Source: Leisingera methylohalidivorans DSM 14336
GTDB lineage: Bacteria > Pseudomonadota > Alphaproteobacteria > Rhodobacterales > Rhodobacteraceae
Reading direction: 5' to 3'
Length of the DNA: 64,000 bases
NCBI RefSeq assembly: GCF_000511355.1
Contig: NC_023135.1
Span: 1,018,371-1,082,370 of the forward strand
In this document: piece after piece, positions 54,038-63,161 of the stretch
Position numbering within the stretch: position 1 is the stretch's first letter
Layout: each line of letters opens with the position of its first letter
Program-made: the position numbers and the translations under genes
Notes under the pieces: generated by a model
Told to the model about the DNA's origin: nothing
Seen by the model: the letters and a program-made list of their open reading frames with translations, nothing else
Databases searched by the model: none

Positions 54038-54938
54038 TCCGTTCCTCGGTTTCCGAGGCCTTGCGCTCGCGCAGCACCGCATAAAGCCCGGCGCTGATGG
54101 TCAGCAGGATGCCGAAGGCGGCCAGCGTGTTGGGCAGCTCGGAAAAGATCAGCCAGCCGAAGAACACCGCCACCGGGATTTCCAGGTATTGCATCGAGGC
54201 CAGCGTGGCGGTGGGGGCAAAACGCAGGCTCCAGGTCATCAGCAGATGCGCGATGGTGCCCAGCACGCCGGTCGCAGCCAGCAAGCCCCAGGTGTGGCTG
54301 GGCGGCATGTCGAAGTTGAGGCCGACCAGGCCTGCATTGTCACCGAACCACAGCATCGGCAGCATGAACAGGCTGGCCAGTAGGCCGGAGACCGCCTGCA
54401 GCGAGACCGGTTCGGTCTCCTTTGCGATCTTGCGGGTGGCCAGCATGAACAGGGCAAAGATCACCGCCACCAGCACCGGCCACAGGGCGTTCCAGCCCAC
54501 CGCGGCAAAGCTTGGCTGAATGACCAGAAGGGTGCCGGTGAAGCCGGCCGCGCAGGCGCCGAGGCGGCGCAGCCCGACTTCTTCGTTCAGGACGTATTTG
54601 CCCAGGAGCAGCATGATGAAGGGCATCACAAAGGCAATCGCCACCGCATCGGCCAGGGGTAGGTATTTGAAGGCGGTGAACATGGCGCCGACGCCGCCCA
54701 TTTGCAGCAGGGTCCGCAGCAGCAGGTAAGGCAGCACATGCCGCGGCATTCTCAGCGAGCAGCCCAGCAGCCAGGCAAAGGGGACCAGCAGCGCCGCCTG
54801 AAAGGCGAAGCGGGCAAAGACGATCTGCCCCACGGGAATATGGGCGCCCAGCAGTTTGGCGATGGCGTCGCAGACCGGGATGGTCACGCAGAAGCCCAGC
54901 ATCAGGGCAATGCCGAGGAGGGGGCGGTCCTGTATCAT
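54024..54938 (-). CDS. EamA/DMT-family transporter
   Basis: A 304-residue membrane protein with ten hydrophobic helices in two EamA halves (AVAIAFVMPFIMLLLGKYVLNEEVG; ATLASMQYLEIPVAVFFGWLIFSELPN). Probable export of small metabolites; substrate unknown. It is a separate gene from the similar transporter at 0.9 kb. Its C-terminus overlaps thiN. Confidence 0.85.
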   Translation of the reverse strand: MIQDRPLLGIALMLGFCVTIPVCDAIAKLLGAHIPVGQIVFARFAFQAALLVPFAWLLGCSLRMPRHVLPYLLLRTLLQMGGVGAMFTAFKYLPLADAVAIAFVMPFIMLLLGKYVLNEEVGLRRLGACAAGFTGTLLVIQPSFAAVGWNALWPVLVAVIFALFMLATRKIAKETEPVSLQAVSGLLASLFMLPMLWFGDNAGLVGLNFDMPPSHTWGLLAATGVLGTIAHLLMTWSLRFAPTATLASMQYLEIPVAVFFGWLIFSELPNTLAAFGILLTISAGLYAVLRERKASETEERINPA

Positions 54939-55133
54939 GGCGCCACGCTAGGCCGGCGCGGTGGGCGGTGCAAGCTGGAGTTGCGGGGGAAAGAGGAGCG
55001 CTGCACTCTTTTCGGGAGGTGGTGCGCCGCGGCACGGCCCGCGCCTGACCTTGCCCCCGGTCAGGCGCATACGCGCCTTCCCAAGGTCAGCCACGGGCCT
55101 TGTGTCACGCTCTCTTTGCAGGACAGCGGGGGC

Positions 55134-56507
55134 TCAGCAGTTGGGGACGTTCACCGCCAGGCCGCCGAGCGAGGTTTCCTTGTATTTGTCATGCATGTCG
55201 GCGCCGGTCTGGCGCATGGTTTCGATGCAGGCGTCCAGCGGCACGAAGTGCTGGCCGTCGCCGCGCAGCGCGAGGGAGGCGGCGGAGACCGCCTTGATCG
55301 CCGCGAGGCCGTTGCGCTCGATGCAGGGAATCTGCACCAGGCCCTTGACCGGGTCGCAGGTCATGCCGAGGTGATGCTCCAGCGCGATCTCGGCGGCGTT
55401 TTCCACCTGTTCGGGGGTGCCGCCCATCACCGCGCAAAGGCCGGCGGCCGACATCGCGGCCGCCGAGCCGACCTCGGCCTGGCAGCCGGCTTCGGCGCCG
55501 GAAATCGACGCGTTGTATTTGACCAGGCCGGCGATGGCGGCGGCGGTCAGCAGGAAATCCTCGACATGGGACTCAGACGCGCCAGGCACATGGTCGAGGT
55601 AGTAGCGGATCACCGCCGGCAGGGTGCCTGCGGCGCCATTGGTCGGCGCGGTCACAACCTGGCCGCCGGCGGCGTTTTCCTCGTTCACCGCCATTGCATA
55701 GACGCTCATCCAGTCGTTGATGGTGTGCGGCGCGGTCAGGTTCATGCCGCGTTCGGCCAGCAGCGCGTCATGGATGCCCTTGGCGCGGCGGCGCACATTG
55801 AGGCCGCCGGGCAGGATGCCGTCGCGCTCCAGCCCGCGGTTGATGCAGTCGTTCATCACCTGCCAGATGCGGGCGGTGCCCTTGGACAGGCTTTCGGGGC
55901 AGCCGCGGGCGATTTCATTGGCGCGTTTCATGCCGGCAATCGATTTGCCGCTGGATTTGGCCATCTCCAGCATCTCGGCCGCGGATTTGAACGGGTAGGG
56001 CACCGGGTCGCCTTCGTCGGTCGCCTTGCCCTGGGCCAGTTCTTCCTCGGTGACGACAAAGCCGCCGCCGATCGAATAGTAGACCTGTTTCAGGATCACG
56101 TCGCCCTGGGCGTCGGTGGCCATCAGGATCATGCCGTTGGCGTGGCCCGGCAGCGCGTGATCGTAGTCGAAGATCATGTCGGCCTTGGGGTCGAAGTGCA
56201 GCTCGCCCAGACCCTCGGGCTGCATCTTGCGGGTTTCGGCCAGTTCCGCAAGGAAGGCCTCGGCCTTCTGATCGTCGTAATCATCGGGGCGGAAGCCGCC
56301 GAGGCCGAGAATGGTGGCGCGGTCGGTGGCATGGCCGACGCCGGTGAAGGCCAGCGAGCCGTGCAGCGAGGCGCGCAGCCCGTGGAATTCGAACGGCGAG
56401 GCGCGCATCACATCGAGGAACCGCGCGGCGGCGACCATCGGACCCATGGTGTGCGAGGAGGACGGGCCGATGCCCACTTTGAACATGTCGAAAACGGAGA
56501 GGAACAT
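55134..56507 (-). CDS. sdaA: L-serine ammonia-lyase, Fe-S type
   Basis: A 457-residue single-chain serine dehydratase: [24 protein letters not shown] (beta region), then the alpha part with [20 protein letters not shown] and [17 protein letters not shown], which hold the cluster cysteines. It converts serine to pyruvate and ammonia. The start at 56507 overlaps by one base the stop of the GST gene, so both are in one operon. Confidence 0.93.
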   Translation of the reverse strand: MFLSVFDMFKVGIGPSSSHTMGPMVAAARFLDVMRASPFEFHGLRASLHGSLAFTGVGHATDRATILGLGGFRPDDYDDQKAEAFLAELAETRKMQPEGLGELHFDPKADMIFDYDHALPGHANGMILMATDAQGDVILKQVYYSIGGGFVVTEEELAQGKATDEGDPVPYPFKSAAEMLEMAKSSGKSIAGMKRANEIARGCPESLSKGTARIWQVMNDCINRGLERDGILPGGLNVRRRAKGIHDALLAERGMNLTAPHTINDWMSVYAMAVNEENAAGGQVVTAPTNGAAGTLPAVIRYYLDHVPGASESHVEDFLLTAAAIAGLVKYNASISGAEAGCQAEVGSAAAMSAAGLCAVMGGTPEQVENAAEIALEHHLGMTCDPVKGLVQIPCIERNGLAAIKAVSAASLALRGDGQHFVPLDACIETMRQTGADMHDKYKETSLGGLAVNVPNC

Positions 56508-57214
56508 CAGGTGGCTGATCCTTCTGGGGGATTGGCATAGGCGGGGGAGGTGAACGGGGCGGCACCGAGGCCCTCGGCCTGGCGCGCGGTGGTAACGGCC
56601 GTGCGGTGTTCCAGCCCGGCGCAGAGGCGCTGCAGGCTGGGGTATTCGGCAATGCGGAACCAGGATCTGTCCGCATCGGCAGGGTAGAGCGCCATCCAGC
56701 GCATCTGGCAGGCCAGGTAATAGTCCAGAACCGAGGGCTGCGGTGCGCCCAGCCAGGCGGGGCGGCCGGCGGCGGCGCGGTCCAGATTGGTCAGATGCTG
56801 GTGCAGCCGCTGGCGCAAGACGGACTGCAGCTGTGCCTGCTGGGCCTTGTCCGCGCCAATGTATTGCTCCGGGTAGAACAGCATCCGCAGGTCGGCGTGC
56901 AGGGTGTTGGAGGCAAAGAACAGCCATTTCAGAAACGGCGCGTAATCCGCGCTCCCTGCCGCCGGGGCCATCGCCCCGTGCCGGCCGGCCAGCCACAAGA
57001 GGATGGCAGCGGTCTCAAACAGCGGCCCGTCCGGCGTTTCCAGCACCGGGATCAAACCGTTCGGATTGAGCGCCCGGTATCCGGCGCTGCGCTGGGCCTT
57101 TGCCCGGCGGTCGACCAGCACCGTTTCATACGGCTGGCCAAGCTCCTCCAGCGCCAGCCGGATGACCAGCGAGGCATTGTCAGGGGCGAAGTGAAGACGG
57201 TATTCGGGTTTCAT
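56507..57214 (-). CDS. Glutathione S-transferase family protein
   Basis: A 235-residue protein with a thioredoxin-like N-domain (YRLHFAPDNASLVIRLALEELGQPYETVLV), NPNGLIPVLETPDGPLFETAAILLWLA, and a helical C-domain. The Ser in DNASLVIR may serve as the glutathione contact. Start at 57214 (MKPEYRLHF). It precedes and overlaps sdaA; the metabolic connection is unclear. Confidence 0.88.
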   Translation of the reverse strand: MKPEYRLHFAPDNASLVIRLALEELGQPYETVLVDRRAKAQRSAGYRALNPNGLIPVLETPDGPLFETAAILLWLAGRHGAMAPAAGSADYAPFLKWLFFASNTLHADLRMLFYPEQYIGADKAQQAQLQSVLRQRLHQHLTNLDRAAAGRPAWLGAPQPSVLDYYLACQMRWMALYPADADRSWFRIAEYPSLQRLCAGLEHRTAVTTARQAEGLGAAPFTSPAYANPPEGSAT

Positions 57215-57346
57215 GGCGTAACAATATGTCGCAAACCTCCGCCGCGTGTGTCCATTTCCGGCGTTTCCAATAGGAAACCCGCCTTTGTGATGCCTGATTC
57301 CCTGCCGCCCTGCACAGCGGCGGATCCCTGCCTGCGGCACAGGCGG

Positions 57347-58123
57347 TCATTGCCGCCGGGCGGTGCAGACAAAATGGGTCAGCGACAGGAAGAACCGCCC
57401 CTCGGCGGCCAGTTCCTGCTGTTCCTGCGCCCAGGCGGCGGCATCGTCGGGGTCGGTGGCGCCGATGTCCACCGCAAAGGCGCGGATCAGCTGGATCATC
57501 ATCGCCGCCAGCCCGTCGGGGCGCAGGGCGGTGTCGCAGACTGCAACCGGGTGCATCCGCTGCATTTCAAATCCGCAGCTGCGCAGTTCGGCCGGCAGTT
57601 TTGCGGGCAGATCACGCACCGCCATGTGGCGGTTCCAGGCCTCCAGCATCCGCTCCATGCGCCGGGTGTTGTCGCTGTGCCAGGCCAATGTGCCCCAATG
57701 CATGTCGCCCGCAACCAGCCGCCCGCCCGGCTGCAGCACGTTGTGCAGGGCGCTCAGGGCAGGGCGGCGGTCGTTCAGATATTCGAAGACTTGCAGCGAA
57801 ACCGCCTTGGTGAAGCTTTCCGGCTCAAACGGCAGGCGTGCGGCATCGCCCTCGGCCAGGGTGGTATTGGCGCGGCCTGCCAGCCGGTTGCGGGCGGCGG
57901 CCAGCATGTCGGGGCTGGCGTCCAGGCCGGTCACATGGCCGGCGGGGCCGACGGCGCGGGCCAGCTCAAGTGTCAGCAGCCCGTTGCCGCAGCCCAGATC
58001 CAGGATGCGGTCGCCCGGCAGCGGCGCCAGCGCGTCAAAGCTGGCCCGCCGCCGCTGCGACACATCGGCGCCCTGATAGGCGTCTTCCAGGACGCGGGCG
58101 GTTTCTTCGTCGAATTGCAGCAT
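57347..58123 (-). CDS. Class I SAM-dependent methyltransferase
   Basis: A 258-residue methyltransferase. Motif I is ILDLGCGNGLLTLELARAVG, followed by VTGLDASPDMLAAAR and LAEGDAARLPFEPESF. The overall shape fits the UbiE/ArsM-like group with a long C-terminal domain. The substrate is not evident. It is divergent from rpiA, with 143 bases between. Confidence 0.85.
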   Translation of the reverse strand: MLQFDEETARVLEDAYQGADVSQRRRASFDALAPLPGDRILDLGCGNGLLTLELARAVGPAGHVTGLDASPDMLAAARNRLAGRANTTLAEGDAARLPFEPESFTKAVSLQVFEYLNDRRPALSALHNVLQPGGRLVAGDMHWGTLAWHSDNTRRMERMLEAWNRHMAVRDLPAKLPAELRSCGFEMQRMHPVAVCDTALRPDGLAAMMIQLIRAFAVDIGATDPDDAAAWAQEQQELAAEGRFFLSLTHFVCTARRQ

Positions 58124-58266
58124 GGTTCTGGTCCCCCAAGTTGAAAATCAATAGCCCGGCTGCGGCGCATTTCCAGCCGCGGTGCCGGAAACCGCTGCAA
58201 GCCCCCTCGCGCAGAGGCGCCAAACCGCCTATAACCGCCGCAAACGCGTATTCATGGAGGCCCCCG

Positions 58267-59055
58267 ATGACCGGAGAGCTGTCGCCGATCGACAAGGCGA
58301 AATTCGTGGCTGCCAAACGGGCGGCTGAAATGGTTGAGGATGGCATGCGGGTTGGTCTTGGCACGGGCTCGACCGCCGCCTGGCTGGTGCGCTGCCTGGG
58401 TGAGATGGTGAGCCGCGACGGGCTGAAGATCACCGCCGTGCCGACCTCTAGCCGGACCGCGGCGCTGGCGCGGGATGTGGGCATCAATGTGGTGTCGCTG
58501 GACGAGGCCAAATGGCTGGACATGACCATTGACGGCGCCGATGAGTTTGACGCCGATCTGAACCTGATCAAGGGCGGCGGCGGCGCGCATCTGCAGGAGA
58601 AGATCGTTGCCACCGCATCGGACCAGATGGTGGTGATTGCGGACGCCAGCAAGTCGGTCGAGAGGCTGGGGGCCTTTCCGCTGCCGGTCGAGGTGCTGCC
58701 GTTCGGCTGGCAGAGCAGCCAGGCGCTGATCGAGGAAACCCTGGTGTCGATGGATGTGATGGGCCGCACCACCACCCTGCGGATGAACGGCGATGCGCCG
58801 TTTGTGACCGATGAGGGGAATTACATTCTTGACCTGCATCTGAAACGCATCGGTAACGCGCGTCAGCTGGCGCTGGTGCTGAACCAGATCCCCGGCGTGA
58901 TCGAGAACGGGCTGTTCATCGACATCTGCGACACGGTGGTGATCGGCTATGGCGACGGCCGGGTCGAGGTGCGCGACATCAACGAGGGCACGGTTGAGAA
59001 AGACAGGCTGGACTTTGCCGAGACCGACAACCTGTTCACCGATCTGACGGATTGA
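58267..59055 (+). CDS. rpiA: Ribose-5-phosphate isomerase A
   Basis: A 262-residue enzyme of the pentose phosphate and Calvin-type pathways. It has GLGTGSTAAWLV, TSSRTAALARDVG, DMTIDGADEFDADLNLIKGGGGAHLQEKIVA, with the catalytic Asp and Glu in these. GGAGG at 58256-58260 fixes the start at 58267. gor follows after 200 bases that carry a REP-like element. Confidence 0.95.
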   Translation: MTGELSPIDKAKFVAAKRAAEMVEDGMRVGLGTGSTAAWLVRCLGEMVSRDGLKITAVPTSSRTAALARDVGINVVSLDEAKWLDMTIDGADEFDADLNLIKGGGGAHLQEKIVATASDQMVVIADASKSVERLGAFPLPVEVLPFGWQSSQALIEETLVSMDVMGRTTTLRMNGDAPFVTDEGNYILDLHLKRIGNARQLALVLNQIPGVIENGLFIDICDTVVIGYGDGRVEVRDINEGTVEKDRLDFAETDNLFTDLTD

Positions 59056-59076
59056 GGACCGGTGCAAACCTATGGT

Positions 59077-59105
59077 GCGCCCGGCCGGCAGGCCGGGCGG
59101 CGCCT
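59077..59105. repeat. REP-like palindromic element, copy 4 (partial)
   Basis: GCGCCCGGCCGGCAGGCCGGGCGGCGCC, related to the copies at 18571, 19846 and 35461. It may serve as rpiA transcript end. Confidence 0.6.
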
Positions 59106-59256
59106 TGGGTCGGAGTGACGGGCTTTCCGCCTCACATCCCCGTTTGTTTCTGCAGCAAAAGGTTGAAAGCGGCCGAATAACGCCCACTTGGGCATATGGC
59201 GTTTGGTGGTCCGTTATGGGATACACCTGCACAAGAGATGCAAAGGGCGGAAATTC

Positions 59257-60612
59257 ATGAGCTTTGATTACGATCTGTTTGTCATCGGCGGCGGCTCGGG
59301 CGGGGTGCGGGCAGCCCGCGTTGCGGCGCAGGAAGGCGTCAAGGTGGCGCTGGCCGAAGAGGACCGCTATGGCGGCACCTGCGTGATCCGCGGCTGCGTG
59401 CCGAAGAAGCTGATGGTGTTTGCCTCCGAATATTCCGGCATGGTCGAGGACGCCCAGGCCTATGGCTGGGACATTCAGGCCGGCGGGTTCAACTGGGACA
59501 GCTTCAAGGGCAAGCTGCATGCCGAACTGGACCGGCTGGAAGGCATCTACCGCAATATCCTGAAGAATAACGGCGTCGAAAGTTTCGACCAGCGCGCGAA
59601 GCTGGCCGATGCGCATACGGTTGAGCTGGCCGACGGCACCCGCAAGACCGCCAAGCACATCCTGATCGCTACCGGCGGCTGGCCGTCGGTGCCGGAGTTT
59701 CCGGGCTCGGAGCTGGCGATCACCTCGAACGAGATTTTCCACCTGGACAAGCTGCCGGAGACGCTGCTGATCGTCGGCGGCGGCTATATCGCCAGTGAGT
59801 TTGCAGGCATCATGAACGGGCTGGGCGTGAAGACCACGCAGTTCTACCGCGGCGCGCAGATCCTGCGCGGCTTTGACGACGAGGCGCGCGGCCTGATCTG
59901 CGAGGAAATGTGCCAGGCCGGGATCGACGTGCATCTGGGCACCAACGTGCTGGAGATGCGCCAGGAAGGCGATAAGATCCGGGTGAAGTCGACCAATGGC
60001 CAGGAACGGCTGTTCGACAAGGTGATGTATGCCACCGGCCGCAACCCCAATTCCGGCAACCTTGGCCTGGAGGAGATCGGTGTGGAGCGCGGCCGCAAGG
60101 GCGAGATCGTGGTCGACCAGTACAGCCAGACCTCGGTGCCGTCGGTCTATGCGATCGGCGATGTGACCGACCGGGTGAACCTGACGCCGGTGGCGATCCG
60201 CGAAGGCATGGCTTTTGTCGAGACGGTGTTCAAGGGCAACCCGACCAGCCCCGACCATGACCTGATCCCGACGGCGGTTTTCACCCAGCCGGAGATGGGC
60301 ACTGTGGGGCTGAGCGAAGAGGACGCCAGCGACCAGGAGCCGGTCGAGGTTTATGCAACCTCCTTCAAGCCGATGCAGCAGGCCTTTGCGGGCCGTGCCC
60401 AGCGGGTGCTGATGAAGCTGATCGTCTCCAAGGCGACGCGCAAGGTGCTGGGCTGCCATATCGTCGCACCCGGCGCCGGAGAGATGATCCAGCTGGCGGG
60501 AATCGCCGTAAAGATGGGTGCGACCAAGGAAGATTTCGACCGTACAGTTGCGGTCCATCCGACAATGTCGGAAGAGTTGGTAACCTTGAAGACTCCGGTG
60601 CGTTCGACCTGA
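59257..60612 (+). CDS. gor: Glutathione-disulfide reductase
   Basis: A 451-residue FAD and NADPH enzyme. It has VIGGGSGGVRAARVAA, the redox disulfide GGTCVIRGCVPKK, LIVGGGYIASEFAGI, VYAIGDVTDRVNLTPVA and the C-terminal active His in VAVHPTMSEE. It keeps glutathione reduced. Start at 59257 (MSFDYDLFVIGGGSGG). Confidence 0.95.
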   Translation: MSFDYDLFVIGGGSGGVRAARVAAQEGVKVALAEEDRYGGTCVIRGCVPKKLMVFASEYSGMVEDAQAYGWDIQAGGFNWDSFKGKLHAELDRLEGIYRNILKNNGVESFDQRAKLADAHTVELADGTRKTAKHILIATGGWPSVPEFPGSELAITSNEIFHLDKLPETLLIVGGGYIASEFAGIMNGLGVKTTQFYRGAQILRGFDDEARGLICEEMCQAGIDVHLGTNVLEMRQEGDKIRVKSTNGQERLFDKVMYATGRNPNSGNLGLEEIGVERGRKGEIVVDQYSQTSVPSVYAIGDVTDRVNLTPVAIREGMAFVETVFKGNPTSPDHDLIPTAVFTQPEMGTVGLSEEDASDQEPVEVYATSFKPMQQAFAGRAQRVLMKLIVSKATRKVLGCHIVAPGAGEMIQLAGIAVKMGATKEDFDRTVAVHPTMSEELVTLKTPVRST

Positions 60613-60691
60613 TCGGGCGGCCGGCAATAATTGACAACACATGCCGCCCATCGGGGAAACTCATGGGCAGCAGCATACGGATAGGAGAGAA

Positions 60692-61837
60692 ATGGCGGGC
60701 AATAGCGGTGGCCCCTGGGGGGGCGGTGGCTCCTCTGGCGGCGGAGGCAACCGGGGCAATAACGGCGGCAACAATGGCGGCGGCGGCGGCCGCAAGCCGG
60801 ATGAGCCCCAGATCCCCGAGATTGACGAACTGGTGAAGAAAGGCCAGGAGCAGCTGCGCGTCCTTATGGGCGGGCGCGGCGGCTCCGGCGGGCGCGGCGG
60901 CGGCGGCTCCGGCGGCGGCGGACCGATGTTCACCAAGGGCACGGTGGGGCTGGCCGTTATTGCGGCAGCGGTCCTGTGGGGCTTTGCCAGCTTTTATACT
61001 GTGAAGCCGGAAGAACAGTCGGTTGAGCTGTTCCTGGGCGAATATTCCTCGACCGGGCAGCCGGGCCTGAACTTTGCGCCCTGGCCGCTGGTGACCAAGG
61101 AGATCCTGCCGGTCACCCGTGAACAGACCGAAGACATCGGTGTCGGCGGCGGCCGCAGCTCGGAAGCCGGGCTGATGCTGACCGGCGATGAGAACATCGT
61201 CGATATTGATTTCCAGGTGGTCTGGAACATCAGCGATCCGGCGAAGTTCCTGTTCAACCTGCGCGATGCCCGCACCACCATCCGGGCGGTGTCGGAATCG
61301 GCGATGCGCGAGATTATCGCCCAGTCCGAACTGGCGCCGATCCTGAACCGCGACCGCGGTTCGATCGCCTCGCGGCTGCAGGAGCTGATCCAGTTCACGC
61401 TGGATGATTATGACAGCGGCATCAACATCATCCGCGTCAACTTCGACAAGGCCGACCCGCCGGCCTCCGTGATTGCCGCCTTCCGCGATGTTCAGGCTGC
61501 TGAACAGGAACGCGACCGGCGCCAGAACGAAGCCGATGCCTATGCCAACAATGCGCTGGCTGAGGCCCGCGGCCAGGCTGCGGAACTGCTGGAACGGGCC
61601 GAAGGCTACCGCGCCCGGGTTGTCAACGAAGCCCAGGGTGAGGCGAGCCGGTTCTCGGCGGTTCTGACCGAGTACCAGAAGGCGCCTGAGGTGACCCGCA
61701 AGCGTCTGTACCTGGAAACCATGGAAGAGGTGCTGGGCCGGGTCGACAAGATCATCCTCGATGAGCAATCCGGCGACGGCCAGGGCGTCGTGCCGTACCT
61801 GCCGCTGAATGAACTGCGCCGCGGAGGAAGCAACTGA
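60692..61837 (+). CDS. hflK: FtsH modulator HflK
   Basis: A 381-residue membrane protein with a Gly/Asn-rich N-terminus, one helix (VGLAVIAAAVLWGFASFY), and a SPFH (prohibitin) domain through DSGINIIRVNFDKADPP. HflK and HflC form a membrane cage around FtsH and control its proteolysis. AGGAG precedes the start at 60692. hflC overlaps by one base. Confidence 0.95.
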   Translation: MAGNSGGPWGGGGSSGGGGNRGNNGGNNGGGGGRKPDEPQIPEIDELVKKGQEQLRVLMGGRGGSGGRGGGGSGGGGPMFTKGTVGLAVIAAAVLWGFASFYTVKPEEQSVELFLGEYSSTGQPGLNFAPWPLVTKEILPVTREQTEDIGVGGGRSSEAGLMLTGDENIVDIDFQVVWNISDPAKFLFNLRDARTTIRAVSESAMREIIAQSELAPILNRDRGSIASRLQELIQFTLDDYDSGINIIRVNFDKADPPASVIAAFRDVQAAEQERDRRQNEADAYANNALAEARGQAAELLERAEGYRARVVNEAQGEASRFSAVLTEYQKAPEVTRKRLYLETMEEVLGRVDKIILDEQSGDGQGVVPYLPLNELRRGGSN

Positions 61838-62721
61838 TGCGTAAGACAACTCTTTTGCTGCCGGTGCTGGTGATCGCTGTGATTACCGCACTGTCATCGG
61901 TGTTTATTGTGGACGAGCGTGAAAAGGCGCTGGTGCTGCAGTTCGGCCGGGTGGTTTCGGTCAAGGAAGATCCGGGCCTGGCGTTCAAGATCCCGCTGAT
62001 CCAGGAGGTCGTGCGCTATGACGACCGCATCCTGAGCCGCGATATCGACCCGCTGGAAATCACCCCGTCGGACGACCGCCGTCTGGTGGTCGATGCCTTT
62101 GCGCGCTACCGCATCGTGGACGTCAACCGGTTCCGTCAGGCAGTTGGCGTCGGCGGTATCGCCACCGCGGAAAACCGTCTGGATTCGATCCTGCGGGCGC
62201 AAACCCGGGAGATCCTCGGCTCGGTCAGCTCCAACGATATCCTGTCGTCGGACCGTGCCGCGCTGATGCTGCGGATCCGCAACGGCGCCATTGCCGATGC
62301 GCGCGCATTGGGCATTGCCATCATCGACGTGCGGCTGAAGCGCACCGACCTGCCGTCGGAAAACCTGGATGCGACGTTTGAGCGGATGCGGGCCGAGCGT
62401 GTGCGCGAAGCCACCGACGAGCGCGCCCGCGGTAACGAGGCGGCGCAGCGGATCCGGGCGCAGGCCGACCGGACCGTGGTCGAGCTGGTGTCCGAAGCGC
62501 AGCGCGAAGCCGAGATCATCCGCGGTGAATCGGATGCCGAACGCAACGCGATCTTTGCCCAGGCCTATGGTGCCGACCCGGAGTTCTTTGAATTCTACCG
62601 CAGCCTGAACGCCTATTCGAATTCGCTGAAGGCGGGGAATTCCACCATGGTGCTGTCGCCGGACAACGAGTTTTTCAACTACCTGAAATCCTCGAGCGGC
62701 AAGCCGCTGGCAGAGCAGTAA
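61837..62721 (+). CDS. hflC: FtsH modulator HflC
   Basis: A 294-residue partner of HflK: one N-terminal helix (LLLPVLVIAVITALSSVFIV), then the SPFH domain with VVDAFARYRIVDVNRFRQAVG and DVRLKRTDLP. Its TGATG junction with hflK and TAATG with the next gene show a tight operon. Confidence 0.95.
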   Translation: MRKTTLLLPVLVIAVITALSSVFIVDEREKALVLQFGRVVSVKEDPGLAFKIPLIQEVVRYDDRILSRDIDPLEITPSDDRRLVVDAFARYRIVDVNRFRQAVGVGGIATAENRLDSILRAQTREILGSVSSNDILSSDRAALMLRIRNGAIADARALGIAIIDVRLKRTDLPSENLDATFERMRAERVREATDERARGNEAAQRIRAQADRTVVELVSEAQREAEIIRGESDAERNAIFAQAYGADPEFFEFYRSLNAYSNSLKAGNSTMVLSPDNEFFNYLKSSSGKPLAEQ

Positions 62722-62915
62722 TGGGGTTTATCCTCCTGGCTCTCGGGCTGGTATTGATTGCAGAGGGGCTGGTGTACGCACTGGCCCCTTCGCTTGTGGA
62801 GCATCTGCTGGAGATGCTGCGCGCCTTGAGCGAGGCGCAGCGCCGCAATGCCGGGCTGGCGGCGCTGGCGCTGGGTCTGATCCTGGTCTGGCTGGCGTTC
62901 CGTTTTGGGGTCTGA
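62721..62915 (+). CDS. DUF2065 family membrane protein
   Basis: A 64-residue protein with two helices (FILLALGLVLIAEGLVYAL; GLAALALGLILVWLAFRF). DUF2065 proteins regularly follow hflC. Function unknown. The start overlaps the hflC stop. Confidence 0.9.
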   Translation: MGFILLALGLVLIAEGLVYALAPSLVEHLLEMLRALSEAQRRNAGLAALALGLILVWLAFRFGV

Positions 62916-63036
62916 GGCGCCGTTTTCCCCCTAGATTTTCAGCGAAACCGTAAGGTTTCCCTGCTAGGATGCCCGCAGCAGGACCTGTCCCCGCCCCGTC
63001 CGGGCTGAAAACCCGCTCACAGCGGCTTTATTCCTT

Positions 63037-63050
63037 GCAACATTTGTTGC
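63037..63050. promoter_or_regulatory. Candidate operator palindrome ahead of the DegP-type gene
   Basis: GCAACA TT TGTTGC is a perfect palindrome in the 62916-63161 gap. A second pair, GAAACC and GGTTTC at 62943-62958, lies upstream and may be a weak terminator stem of the hfl operon. Role inferred only from position. Confidence 0.35.
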
Positions 63051-63161
63051 GGGGCGGGCGGGAGTTCCTACATTGGGTCCGTAAGGCTCCGCCCGGCGTG
63101 GCCGGCGATTGCGCCGGTCCGGGGCGGATAAGAAGAATGAGAAGTGACAAGGAGTAGATCC